The position numbers were made by a program, and so were the translations under genes. A stretch of 64,000 nucleotides of DNA from Thalassia testudinum (taxonomy: Eukaryota > Streptophyta > Magnoliopsida > Alismatales > Hydrocharitaceae): positions 20,156,501 to 20,220,500 of the forward strand of contig JAZHRO010000073.1 in NCBI GenBank assembly GCA_037157565.1, written 5' to 3'. This document shows positions 33,786 through 45,429 of the stretch, piece after piece (within the stretch, counting starts at the first letter, position 1; each line of letters begins with the position of its first letter). The notes beneath the pieces were generated by a model. The model saw only the letters and a list, made by a program, of their open reading frames with translations, ran no database searches and was not told the origin of the DNA.

Positions 33786-34583
33786 TCACCCAACTAAAAT
33801 GGGAATGAAATCTTCCCAGGTCACTAGGAGAGGTTCTAAAAGATAAACAGGTAAAACAACCTCCAAAGGGGTAGGGGGAGGATAAGATGGATCCTCCAAA
33901 AGGTATGGGGAAGGAATGGTATAGAGATAAACCCCCAGGGTAATGGACTGACTAAAGAAATCATCAATCCATACCCGATACTCCATTACAGGAAATATTG
34001 GTCTGTTAAGCCCCTTAGTCAAAACAAAAGTGAGCAATTCTCTAAGGCAAGGATCGTCTAGGGTGTCCAAGTTACGAGGTTGTGGGATGGCCATAAGATC
34101 TAGGTTGGGTTTAATCAGCTCAGTGTCCATCCCAAACACTCTTTCTAAATCCTCAATTTCATCCCTAGCATTCCTTGCACCATCACATGTATCTTCCTGC
34201 TCTTCATCAGGAGTCACAATTTCGCTTTCAGATATAAGCGAATCAGAGGGTGACTTCGAAGTGAATGAAGGCAGGTTGGAAGCAACAGATCTAGGGATTA
34301 TCCTATCAATGTCATCCCTGGATTTTTGTTCTTTACTCAAATCTTCCTCGGAGTCTATATGTGAATCCACATAAATCTTAGAAATTGCTTCCAAATTTTC
34401 CATCATTTTTTCATGAGGAGAAATATCATCAATGGGTGTGCTAAGGAAACCTAATTTGGTCAAATTTGTGACATCCTCAGGGGCTAACTCTTCAAATAAG
34501 ACAATCACCCTTAGTGTCACTCCAAATCTTGAATGTAGGTTCCTCATATAATTCGTCTTCCTCCTCATCACACAATTCATCAT
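33786..34583 (-). pseudogene. A3 unknown protein, C-terminal part
   Basis: I do not recognise this family. The frame is acidic, with a Ser/Asp/Glu-rich centre (ESEIVTPDEEQED) and a hydrophobic, Pro-rich C-terminus ending VTWEDFIPILVG before the stop. Its first residues, up to about RVIV, are read out of the ancestral frame: an overlapping frame just upstream gives DEEEDELYEEPTFKIW, which fits the acidic style better, so at least one frameshift separates it from the preceding frame. It may once have formed one protein of about 560 residues with 34706-35497. It lacks protease, RT and integrase motifs. Confidence 0.5.
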
Positions 34584-34705
34584 GTACCCAAGGTCTAATG
34601 GTTTACACTGGTTACATCAGATAGGTCATTTTCTTTAGGGTTAGGTTCCCTAAGGGTGGGTTTTAGTTCCATATCGTGATCAGAAGGGAGGGCAGGATTA
34701 ACAAC

Positions 34706-35497
34706 TTAACTTTGACCCAGTTTATCAAATGTCACGAAAATACTATCATCTGGGTCGAGGTCTTCCAATGGTACCATCATTCCCTTCTTTTGACTCCAAT
34801 ATAATTCAGGTGGATACTCAACCTTATCATCATCTTCCTCGGGTTGCCACCTTTCTTCATCCAATGCATAGCTACTTTCATGTGTATTTTCCTCCCACCT
34901 AAAGTGTAGATCTCTCAAGGAAGTGTCATCTAATGGGGAGGTTTCAAAATTGATCCTCGAAAAGTAGCTATTCTCCCTAGAATTTCCTTCCAACTTAAAG
35001 TGTAGCTCTCCCACGGGAGATGCATCTATTGTAGAGGGGTGTACGTCATCCTCAATGGGGTAGATTGGGTGGCTAATTTCATCTCTTTCTTGTTGGCCTG
35101 CTCTAAAAGATTCTCTTAACAATTCACTCATTTCGTTTTGTATTTTCTGTATTTCCATCTTCAAAGAGGAGAGGTCATTTCTATCATGAGAGAAGTCAGG
35201 CTCAGGCTTATAGTACCCAGGAGTGTTTGTCCAACCATAATACTTTTTCAGGGAGGGTGGGTTGGGTATTTCTTTGGTATGTGGGATATTGAGCAAAGCA
35301 AATCCCGCTCCTAGGCTCTGCTCACTGATTTGGGGCTTAACTAGACCAATACTCCTATAATAGGAGTAAAATGGATCCCAATGATTGTCATTATGTCCAT
35401 CAAGGAATGGACCATCTCGGCGTCTGGGATCGAAGGATGCAGAGTGGGGGTGAGGGTGTGGGCAAGATGTGAAAGGATGAAAAGCAATGTGGTCCAT
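34706..35497 (-). CDS. A3 unknown acidic protein in the gag position (263 codons)
   Basis: Open from the first Met 1.24 kb after the PBS, the same distance as gag in A1 (1.2 kb), so it occupies the gag slot. Visible features: a His/Pro-rich start (residues 7-18); a YYGWTNTPGYY stretch (86-96) that vaguely recalls the GWxNHPNFxW segment late in A1/A2 Gag; a helix likely to form a coiled coil (109-140); and an internal duplication, ELHFKLEGNSRENSY (164-178) against DLHFRWEENTHESSY (196-210). The Gag core words FPFSL and EQFHEAW are absent. Ends at a TAA at 34706, after which readable acidic sequence continues. Possibly a rearranged Gag or a distinct protein; I assign no function. Confidence 0.55.
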   Translation of the reverse strand: MDHIAFHPFTSCPHPHPHSASFDPRRRDGPFLDGHNDNHWDPFYSYYRSIGLVKPQISEQSLGAGFALLNIPHTKEIPNPPSLKKYYGWTNTPGYYKPEPDFSHDRNDLSSLKMEIQKIQNEMSELLRESFRAGQQERDEISHPIYPIEDDVHPSTIDASPVGELHFKLEGNSRENSYFSRINFETSPLDDTSLRDLHFRWEENTHESSYALDEERWQPEEDDDKVEYPPELYWSQKKGMMVPLEDLDPDDSIFVTFDKLGQS

Positions 35498-36735
35498 TCT
35501 AACTCACACTTCAATCAGAATTCCCCAAGCAAAACACAATTCAAAAAGGACCTTTTAGGTCTTTCCCAATTTAGGCTTTTGAATTTAAGTTAGATTGCAG
35601 GTGACAATACAATTTGTTCAATCAATTTACGCGCCTATTTTCGACCTACGACTCGCCTAAGAAGACCTAGTTGGAGCTTAGGTGTTCTTCCCTAAATCTC
35701 AAATGGTCAAGTAAATCCAAAGACGGAAGATCGAGGGATGCAAGTAGGCCTAAGCCTTCCTTTGAAGCTGTGCTTTCGCGGTGCTTCTCAACTACCCCCA
35801 AAAATCCGTGACAGGGTATCCCCCTCTTTGGATTTACAAAACCTTTGATCTCAAGTTCCGAACACTTCAGAATCCAACGATAGGAGGGCCCTTGTCCTAG
35901 TATTTCCAAACCTAAGGAGTGTCTAGAAGCGTGCCGTGGTGCAAGTGAAATAAGTGTGCATACACCGTAAAAGATTTTGAACTTTGAATTGCACGCCAAG
36001 TTTGAAAATCAAATCCTTGGTTTTTAAAATGTCCCTCCTTTAATTAGTCCTTTTTCTAAAAAAAATGTGACCACTTGTTAGATTTATTCAATACAGACTT
36101 TGTGGTCTTTGAATTAAATCCCAAATGCAATGCGTGATCAAGAATAGGATGCAAAGTAAGAGAATACGTACCTTGCCTCCAGTGATCTACGATGCAATAA
36201 TGCACGCAATGCAGAGAAGTAAATCTAGAGGCTGCTCATACAGATCTAAATGGTTCGTCCTAGGGCAGGCAGCTTCTAGCAGGCAGCTCATTTTTTTTTT
36301 TAATTTTAGAACTACTTATGCTCAAGCAAATAAAAGTAATAATAAAAAAAAAACCTAAATCTAAAGAAAAGGGAACAGACTCCCAAAAATTACCCAGACA
36401 CGGGCCCAAAACAAAATCAAGGAACAGACCCCTCAAAATATGCCCCAGAACAAGGGTTTCAAACTATCTGCAATGAAAAATTAAGTCTACAGTCTTAATT
36501 CTATTCTAATTAAACTAGCGACTAAATACAATGGTGTCTGTCGCGTCCTCGTCCTTCTCCTCCTTTCAAAATTGCTCGTCCACTTCTCGTCTGGCGACAT
36601 CAAGGGTCGCCTCTCACACTAGCTGATTCTCGCATAATTTTTCTCGCATAGAAAAGAAAATAATAAATGGTCAAATCTCTATGAAATTGACAAATAATCA
36701 AAATAAAATTAGGCAAAATTATTGCGTCTGTTGCC
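35498..36735 (-). other. A3 5' leader
   Basis: Between PBS and the first open frame; no domain seen in its frames. Position and length match the A1 leader. Confidence 0.65.
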
Positions 36736-36753
36736 TCCCCGGCAACGGCGCCA
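36736..36753 (-). other. A3 primer binding site (tRNA-Asp type)
   Basis: Minus-strand TGGCGCCGTTGCCGGGGA, identical to A1. The adjoining GTTGCC at 36730-36735 can pair with GGCAAC inside the PBS. Confidence 0.88.
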
Positions 36754-36755
36754 TT

Positions 36756-38551
36756 TGACTCGTCGATCTTTCGCTTTAAAGTCGTTTGTAGTTTAATGTG
36801 GTGGAAAAATCGACTAATCAATATTTAACAAGAAATAACCACTCGCAGAGGAGCGGGTCGTACCCATAGGGAGGCAATGACGTATTAAAATTTGCACTAG
36901 TTAAAAACGTTTGTTCGTAGTCAGTTTGGACAAGAATCAAGCCAAGATTGCCTTTAGATTAAGGTTTAAGCAAGAAAAAATGCTGAAATGGCAATTATGA
37001 GAAACTAGAGGATATTTTCCGCAATGCAGAATCAATAAAGTATGATTAAAAAGTGGCAATGGCAGAAAATGTAATTTCTAATTGATGGTTTACTGTAGCA
37101 AAATAGGGGAATCTTTCCCCTTTGTCTTGCACGACGAGGAGCGGATGGCCGGGCGTGGGAAGCTCGGAGGAGGTCCCTTGGACCAAGGGCTTCGAATCGG
37201 TGGTGGCGGCGAGTCGCGCGGCGGCCGGAGGTGGCCGGACGAGCTCCGGCGGAGGTGCTGCAGCCGGTGAGCGTGAGTGGCCTGTTGGCGTGAAGTCTGC
37301 CGCGTGCTGTTGCTGCGGGGGTGGCTGCTGCTGCTGGCGTGGGCGCTGCTGCGACTGACGTGGGCACGGGAGCGCAGGCGTGGTGAGCGCTGGACTGCAG
37401 GCGTGGGGAAGAGGGTGCTGTAGGAGGTTCTGCAAGCGCGGGCGAAGGGTGCTGCAGGCACGGGAGCGGGTGCGCAAGCTACAGGCATGGGTGTGGCTGC
37501 TGCTGGTGGCGGCCGCGCGGGAAGAGCGATTGGCATTCTGCAGCTGCGTGCGGTTCTGCAAGCGCTGGAGGAGAGCGCGGCGGGCTGAGGAGGGTGTGCG
37601 TGGTTGGCGAAGGCTGATGGTGGGCGCGGGTGTGCTACAGGCTGATGGGCACGGGGAAGGTGGCGTGGGCTGGTCTGCAGGCGTTGTTGGAGGATGTTGC
37701 GGGCGAGGGAGCGTGTGCGTTTGGAGGGTGCAGCAGGCTGAGGAAGGCGTGGATATTGGAGGTGGGTTGAGGAGGGCGCTGCGTGGAGAGCAGGTGCGGG
37801 TGGACTGCAGATGGGTACGTAGGCGAGTGGGTGGAGGTGAGCGGGTAGCTTCAGACGTATGGGAAATTTCCCGGACGTCTTAAGTTACTGAAAGGGTGGC
37901 TGAATCAGTAGCTCGGTGGTGGTGGTCGGCGACGACGGCGAGGGAGATGCACGCTAAGGTGCTCACGGTGATGCGGACGAGCTCTGGATGGCGGTGTGGC
38001 CTGTCACACTACACGCCCACAGTGACGGAGACTCGTCGCCACAGTAGAGGCCGGCAGTATGGAGTGGAAGAGAGAAGGTCTCTCTGCACAGTGGTGGGTC
38101 GGTGGTGGAGGCCTACCGAGCTCGGCTGCCTCCCTCCTTTTGTAGTGGCCTGCACAAATTTGAAATCAGCCGCCCGACAAGATCCACCACATCCGCTCTC
38201 CCTTGAATGGGTTCTTCACTGCGGCAGCTGGGCGTTGGAGTGGCAGCCAGCTGTTCATGCAAGAAGAAGAACAAAGTGAATAATGTTAAAATATTAGGGC
38301 CATTTATATACAGATCCTCAACTTTTATGTTAATGAAAACAATATACCTAATTGGTTATCTAATTAGATGAATGCCATTCTAAGCTAATTCTAAATGCAC
38401 TTAAAATATGAATGCAATGCATGGATTATGTAATTAAATTAAAACTATGAATTAATCTATTTACATCCTAATTTATACTAAATAAATGTTAGAATTAACC
38501 TAATGTGTAGGCACTTAAATACTTAAATAGCCCACAACTATGGGCTAATCA
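36756..38551 (-). repeat. A3 5' LTR (right copy)
   Basis: Begins two bases after the PBS. Nearly identical to the left copy, including the GC-rich block and terminal hairpin. Confidence 0.93.
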
Positions 38552-38556
38552 ATAGT

Positions 38557-40601
38557 CTTTGAAAAATCAGGCGACAATAGGTATGTAGTCGATAGCTTTT
38601 AGCAGGGGTACCTTAATTTCAGCATCCCTGAATAAATTACGCAGGTTATCAAAGGCCTGCGTATCCTTCTTCTTGCCTTTTGGCTCCCTCAGTAGAGCCT
38701 CAACGAATGGGACTGATTCTGGCACCAATTTGGGTGTATCATCCTCTCGCGAATGCGGAGCTCATCCCAAATGAGAGGGCGATGAAGAAGATGGGCTAGG
38801 ATCAGGTCGAGGTGGATCGACGGTCTGCTTACTGCTCCTCGTAGTGATAGCATTGGATGATGCGGGTCCAGTGGGATCATACGGTGGAGGAGGGCTCGCA
38901 ATAAGGACATAAGAGTGAGGTGCTGCAACGGGATTAGCCTGAAATCCTAGTGGAATGCTTGGAGCTTGTAGAATCTGATGATCCTGCCCTTGAGAAGGTC
39001 GTACCTGTGGTTAAGGACCACGGGGTACGAAATTTCGCGGGTTGGGAACAGGTTGGGCTGTAAGAGTGCCCTGAGATCGAGTCGCCATGCGTAGTTGACT
39101 GATCTCAGCATTCTGCTGCGCCAATTGGTGCTGAAGAGAGGTCATGTTCTCTTCATGGTGCTTTGACATTTCCGTCATCATTTGCATTAATTTATCAAGA
39201 GGACTTGATGCATGTTCTATTTGCAGTACGTAAGGACCCGATGGCAGATTTGCCATAGGATTAGATTGGGCCCTTGGGATGACAGGTGTCGATGGTCGCA
39301 TTGGTCCACCCGCGGGGTTTTGGCGCTGTGGGTTGTTGGACCATGCGAAGTTCGGATGATTTCGCCACCCTGGGTTATAAGTGGCAGAGAACGGGTTGTT
39401 CCCTAGGGCACAAGCGTCTTCCATGCAAGAAGATGTGTTCGCATGTAAATACACATCCGAGCACACGGAGGCTTGGTCCTCTATGTCAAAATACTGGCTC
39501 GTAGAGGCCAGATCCACATGACTTACCGAATTGCTTGGCGCAACACTCGGTAAGGAAGGTCTTACGAGGTTTCTAGGGATAAGCCTGGTGTTGGAAGAAT
39601 TGGAAGTGTGACGAAGTGGTGAGGTGTGGGTGTTTTCCATAGAACGGGCGGGGTTGGCCAGAAGCTCGTCCAGCTTCTTGTGCACGACGGAGACTTCATC
39701 CAATTTCTGTGCGATAAGGCTGAGATCTGTGGATGAATGGGAGGGTCCCGTGTCAACTACGTGGACATTACGGGGCAGGCTGGTACGATTAAAGGCGACA
39801 ATGGAAGCATTGTTCATTGAGTTTTTGCTCATATTTTCAAATAATTCGAATGCTCCATTCTCGTCTTTATTCATGAAATTCCCTCCGCAGGAAGTGTCTG
39901 CAATCTGCTTCAAAGTCTCATTTAGCCCATAGTAGAAAATCTAGGCTATATGCCACTTAGGCAGACCGTGGTGCGGACACTTCCTGAGGAGGTCATTATA
40001 TCTCTGCCATGCCTCATGAAATTGTTCACCATTTTGTTGCGTAAATGAAGTGATAGCACGGCGAAGAGCATTGGTTCGCCCGATTGGGAAGAACTTCTTG
40101 AGAAACGCTGTTCGCATCTCTTCCCAAGAGTGGATGTTCTCCCAAGGGTGCGTAACCACTGCAACGCTTTATCTCGCAATGAAAACGGGAACATTTTCAT
40201 GAGGACTATAGGTAACCCGATATTTCTTGGTTTAACTGTTTCAGCCAATCAGGTTAGGTCTTCCAAGTGGAGAAAAGGATCTTCACTTGCAAGACCATGG
40301 AAGTGAAAATTTATCAGGCCAATTATGTTAGGTTTCAATTCAAAGTCGTCCCCGCCCATGGGGACCCGAATTTGTCCTATGGTCTTTGTAGCAGCAGGAT
40401 TCTGATAGGAGCTAAGAGACCTAGGCTCCTCCCATTCGGGAGGGTTCTGCATTTCCTCCAATGTTTCCCTAATGGCCTCAATTTGTTCATTATACATTTC
40501 CATTTGGGCTTGGAGGCGGGTTATGGGATCCAAGCTCCACCACCTGGTGGGTTTTGAGGGTGGTTTCCTCCCTCGGGATTTGGGGTTGGGTGTGCAGCCA
40601 T
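38557..40601 (-). pseudogene. gag: A2 gag, broken
   Basis: Starts at a Met (40601) about 1.5 kb after the PBS. A one-base shift near 40530 leads into the frame 40249-40533, which ends MGGDDFELKPN...HLEDLT. A TGA follows, then FPFSLRDKALQWLRT, a frameshift near 40150, and FLKKFFPIGRTNALRRAI with EQFHEAWQRYNDLLRKCPHH (39941-40159), the Gag core shared with A1. A TAG precedes GGNFMNKDENGAFELFENMSKN and a long Asn/Ser-rich tail (39011-39913) with NPGWRNHPNFAWSNN and a helical segment DKLMQMMTEMSKHHEEN. Sequence continues with further stops to the A3 boundary. The linker to protease resumes at 30665 on the other side of A3. Confidence 0.87.
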
Positions 40602-42082
40602 GTTTGTGGAGGAAGACGATTCAGCTTCTTTTCTAAATTTATCAGACAATTCACATAGTTCAAGGTTTTGTGACCTCCTCCTAAACATGCACTACCGTAG
40701 GAAGAATTGGGGAGATAAGTAGGGAACAGGAGATGAGAGAAATGACGCCGCAAAGGTACACTTGATGACAAATCAATACAATCAAATTCCTAACCTTTAC
40801 AGTGTGCCCTTAGACCTAAAGATCTAAGTTACCTACTATCATGACCTACTGAACCGAACGTGAGCACCGCGGAACCACTGGGCTAGATTGAAAGGCCGTT
40901 TGCCCCAATCTTAGACACCCGATAGCACGCGGGAACCCTCACTAGCACGTAGGCACTACACGCAGGTAGTTAGACCTCCAATCCTTAATAAGGGTCAAGT
41001 TGCTACCAATTTTAGTTAGAGGCTTAGGATCAAGTACTTCTGGAATGTGAAGGGTGTTATTTACGGGTAATGCCCCAAGTGATTGATTTTACAAAGTGCG
41101 TAAACCAAGCATGCAACGGGGAAATCTCCCCGAATTGAAGTTTTAATTGGTGAATGGTTTTTAGAATTCAGCCTTAAGTAGTATGGATTTTAGGATTTCT
41201 CTAAATTACCAATTCAACCAATCTCTGGGTTTTGAGAGAATACAAATTTTCTTCTAAGCCCAACAAACCCTTCTTCAATGTCAGTTGGTTAATGCATGCT
41301 AAAATGCAATGGGCTTCCCTAGATGGAGATTTTTATGTGTGGATGCACAAATCAATTTTAGATTAGTGTGAAAGGGAGCCAAAGCACTTCAATTCAAGTG
41401 CTCCCAATCACCAAAATGATTTCCACACACAAGGCTCAACCATAAGATAAAGAAAATCAAATTGTTGGGGTTGAAGTATTCGGGATCGAATCTTAGGTAT
41501 GTGAAAGGTCGTGGTGGGGTTGGAATCAACTCAATTCCAAGTCTCCCCACCAAAAAGGTGATCCCGAATTGCAGATAAATGAGGCAAAGAGGGATGGCAA
41601 TCAATCTATTTATTTTTGCCTCAAATAATACTTCACACGACGAAAGATTCAAGAATCAAGATTTTAGGATCTTCGCTATGCGAAGTTTGGCGGGAAATCC
41701 CGGGGTGGTGGGAGTGATGACAAACAATCAAGCAAGTGATTTTTAATCCACTTGCCCCAAGAGATCCCAAGAAGTGTTTCTTTTTTTTGTTTTTTAGTTA
41801 TTTTTTTCTTTTTTTTTATATTATTAAGGTGACAAGTTGACTTAAGTTGCTAAGAAAGAAAGACATACTTGTTCAGCAACATGTGAGAAGCTCCAGTGTG
41901 GTGCCGGTGTCTTCATGCTCTAGTTCCCACCTTAGATCTGCCCACATCTCCGACTTCGTTTGCCTGCCTTCTCCGTGCAACTGGTTCACCTGCACACCAA
42001 CAAACAGAAACACCCATGAAGAGAAGGGTGTGACAAGAGAAAAATTAAAGGAATGGAGTAGAAACTTACTTGAATGCGCACT
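40602..42082 (-). other. A2 5' leader
   Basis: About 1.5 kb between PBS and gag, AT-rich toward the PBS. No domain seen in its frames. Confidence 0.65.
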
Positions 42083-42100
42083 TCCCCGGCAACGGCGCCA
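42083..42100 (-). other. A2 primer binding site (tRNA-Asp type)
   Basis: Minus-strand TGGCGCCGTTGCCGGGGA, nine bases from the LTR start at 42110. Unlike A1 and A3, no complementary GTTGCC follows it. Confidence 0.87.
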
Positions 42101-42109
42101 GAAAGAGTG

Positions 42110-43165
42110 TGGTGTAGACCCGGATAGGTTGTGTTAATATGGTGATTTAATCGTTGAAAGGAGTAAAGTGGTTAACCTAAATTGAGCCTAACCATCTCTT
42201 TACAAAATTTTTTTTACCCGGCCTACTTGATTTTATCTTTGTCACTTTTAGGCCCAGGGTCGAACTCAGGGAAGTGGGATTAAAGGTGAAGAAGTTTCTA
42301 CGCCTACCCTACAATGAATCTCTTTCATTCATTTATTATATTTTTGGTGTTTTTCTATTTAATATTTTTTTCTGATAATTTTTGTCCTTGAGGTACACCC
42401 TCAAAATCAGGTTCTTGGCTTTGAGCCAAATTAGGGTTCCTAAAACTGGTCTTGCTATTCGCAAGACTGAGTACCTGCAAGTCAAGGATTATCTTTTTTC
42501 TTTTGTATATTTTTTTTATCTTTTTACTGGCAGGAAAGAGAAACAGAAATAAAGTAAATATAATATATACATATATGTATATATTATATATGTATATAAG
42601 GGTGGGGGTGGAGGTGGAGATGGCGTATAGCACGGTGTCGAGTCGGTCATCGTCTAGGAAGACACAACCAACAGGACGAAGTGCCACGTGGAGTGAAGGA
42701 TGGATGGGTGAAAAATGTGTGCGAAGACGCTTTCTGTACGCGTGTATCGGGGAATATCAGCAACTGGTGTGGATATTCCCGTGATACAACGTATGGTAAG
42801 TGATATGAAAATATATATATATATGTATATATGTAAATATGTATCTATATGTATATATATATATATGGTTATAATTATATAGGTATATGTGTACTTATAT
42901 ATGTATATATATATATAGGTATGTAAATATATGTATAGATAGATGTATGTATATGTATATATATATATATATATATTTATAATTAGATATATATGTATGT
43001 ATATATAACTATATATATATATATATAGTAATATATGTATATAGATATATATATGTGTATATGTATATACATATTGATATAAGTATCTATGTATATAGAT
43101 ATATGTAGATATATATATATATCTCTTTATAGTTATAGATATATGTATATATGTATGTATATTTG

Positions 43166-43198
<33 letters not shown>

Positions 43199-43383
43199 AA
43201 ATATGTGCGCATATATATGTATATATACTTATACTTAGTTGTATAAGTACTAATATATGTATAGATATATGTATATATATATATATGTATATAAATATAT
43301 GTATATATGTAAATATATATGCGTATATATATATATGTATGTATGTATGGATGTATATATACTTATATATACTTGTATAGGTA

Positions 43384-43432
<49 letters not shown>

Positions 43433-44680
43433 CTATATATAAATTATATATAAGTATATATATATATAAGTGTGTATACAGGGGTGTACAAGTGAGAGTG
43501 TGTGTGCTAGTGTAAGTGTCTGCGGGAGTGAGAGAGTGCTGTGAGAGAGAGAGAGAGAGAGAGATCATCTGCTGAAGGAAGAGGCGTGGGCGAGTTAAGT
43601 CGTCCGGAGCCTCCAGGCGTCGTCTGATGGCCACGCGCACGCGCAGGCGCGTAGGTGCGCGAAGAGGCGCGCGCACGCAGGAGGGAGCGGGCGTGGGAGG
43701 AACCGCAGCACACCACGCTGCGCGAAGAGGCGGGAGCTAAAGCGGGTGAAGAAGCGGGCGCAGACGGGTGCAGGGAGAAGCGGGTGCGCGCGTGGAGTGG
43801 GAACGAGCTGGAGATGGTCGCGGGATGGAGAGAGAGTGCGCGGTGACTGGATAAGTGAGAAGCTTTCCGGTCACCGCACTGTAGCTACAGTGTCGTGCTC
43901 TCTGGCGTGAATAGTGCTACAGTGCCGCGCGCTCTGAATAGCCGATTGTGGCTGGTGCGGCATGCGTGGGTGCACTAGAAGGCGCCTGTGTGTGCGGAAG
44001 GAGGGTGTGGTCGGTGCCTGCGTGCACGCGGGCTGCTGCTGCTGTGCAGAGCTTCAGACCTTGACTCTGCGGCAATGGCGGAGATGCTTGGAAGGACGAA
44101 ATCAGAGCGGTGAACCACCGCGCCCACCGACTCTTTGATGAGCTGAGCAGTGGTGGGACTCATAGTGGTGGTTGTGTACCACTGTGAGTTGCTCCTGCCC
44201 GCAGAGTGGCTCTTCAAGGAGAAGAGAGGCCGCGTATGGAGGGGAGAGGGGAGGAGACGGCCTGGAGAAGAAAGCTGCTGTGTGTTGGGTAGACCAAGCT
44301 CAGCAGCAAGGAAGAAGGCTGGGCTCTTTTTTAAAGAGGAAAGAGGCATGCACAGCCATGCCCTGGCTATGCATGGCTCTGCATGGCTGGCAGGGAGTGC
44401 TTGCTGTGCAGAGCATGGCGCGAAGAAGCTCCAGCCATGCAGTCGTGGAGAAGAAAGTCAAATAAAAATAAAAATAAAAATACAGATGGTGAATTTGCGA
44501 GGCAGCACTTGAGGAATACATTAATTTCAAGGCCATTTTATTCACTCTCCTCCCCTCTCAAATAAATGCATGCATGCGTTCATTTTTACAAATGTGACTA
44601 TAGTTACCTAATATGCACTGGCAATGCTAGGAAATAGCACAAGATGGCACAATTATTGGTGTATTTTTGTTGTGCAATCA
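42110..44680 (-). repeat. A2 5' LTR (right copy)
   Basis: Begins nine bases after the PBS. Same layout as the left copy, with the AT microsatellite at about 42810-43480. The two microsatellites differ in detail, as expected for fast-changing repeats. Confidence 0.92.
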
Positions 44681-44685
44681 GGGGC
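44681..44685. repeat. Right target-site duplicate of A2
   Basis: GGGGC, identical to 22914-22918. T coding sequence resumes directly after it. Confidence 0.93.
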
Positions 44686-45405
44686 TCCCAGTGATTCCGA
44701 GGAGGTGGGACTGCTCTTGTCCAAAGGCCTACTCATAGCATGGTTGGCTCCTTTGAGCCCTCACTGACAAGACAAGTATATGCACTATCTCTGAGGGACG
44801 CACAAGCTTCCCCATCGGTGGTAGTAGGTATGGTGATGATTGACCAGCGTTTGTTTTTTACCTTATTTGACTCTGCCGCTTCTCATTCGTATATATCACT
44901 TGAGTTTTCTGTGAAACTAAAGAAACAACCAGTACTACTAGACGAGCTGTTAGTCATCAGGGGCCAAACAAGGCAACTATGGGTAGCTGAGATAGTTTTC
45001 AAGGGTTGGGAGGTGGACATCAGGTGCTACACACTGCTAGCTGTCTTGATGGAGATCGAGATGGAGGATTCCAATGCCATTTTGGGCATGGATTGGCTGT
45101 CGAGGCACCATGAGTTAGTGGATTATTTAAAGAAGAAGATTGTCTTCTCGATTTCGGGAGTGCCTCAGTTTGAGTACTACGGCAGATCTAAAAGTAGACC
45201 AATCAGGTGTATCTCAGATTTGCAGGCAGCCAGACTACTGAAGAGGGGACGTAGCAGATACCTTGCCTATGTATCTACAACCCTAGGAGAGAAATCAGAA
45301 TTGGGTGTATTCTTGTCATACGAGAATATGCTGATGTGTTCCCAAAGGATCTCTTGGGACTTCCACCTGAGTGGGAGATCGAGTTTGAGATCTTTCTCAT
45401 TCTAG
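44686..45405 (+). pseudogene. T: Tekay-like protease region, decayed
   Basis: The frame continues the gag fragment at 22789-22918. After a Gly-rich linker with one TGA comes RQVYALSLRDAQASPSVVVGMV, then the protease site as FDSAASHSYIS where the family has D-S/P-G-A-S-H-S-F. The Gly of the active site is therefore Ala. Downstream ILGMDWLSRH is the conserved second half of the domain. A frameshift near 45405 ends this frame before RT. Sequence character (RVYAL, ILGMDWL, later a chromodomain) fits Tekay/Del-type chromoviruses. Confidence 0.85.
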
Positions 45406-45429
45406 GGACCAATCCTATACGATTATCCC

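Larger units (their letters stand above)
30671..38551 (-). mobile_element. A3: non-autonomous Athila-type LTR element nested in A2
   Basis: Two LTRs of 1793 and 1796 bases (TGACTCGTCG start, GGGCTAATCA end) flanked by GTAGT (30666-30670) and ATAGT (38552-38556), a target duplicate with one transition. PBS of the same tRNA-Asp type at 36736-36753. Internal DNA is only 4.3 kb and has no protease, RT, RNase H or integrase. It has two acidic open frames of unknown function (34706-35497, 33786-34583), a 3' region with two polypurine tracts, and a leader. LTRs differ at about 2% of the first 250 bases, the youngest insertion here. It presumably uses proteins of an autonomous relative. Confidence 0.93.
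22919..44680 (-). mobile_element. A2: Athila-like Ty3/gypsy element interrupted by A3
   Basis: About 13.9 kb without A3. Two 2.5 kb LTRs with TGGYGTAGACCC starts and TGTGCAATCA ends, exact target duplicate GGGGC, tRNA-Asp-type PBS at 42083-42100. Minus-strand order: gag (38557-40601), A3, protease, RT, RNase H, integrase (to 26767), 1.3 kb 3' region, 3' LTR. Protein motifs parallel A1 but DNA differs clearly, so it is a separate family. At least ten lesions in gag-pol. LTRs differ at about 6% of the first 300 bases. Confidence 0.94.

Noticed and set aside
42654..43676. 340-codon open frame on the minus strand
   Set aside because: It translates the TATATG microsatellite of the A2 LTR into Ile/Tyr/Thr repeats; compositional artefact.
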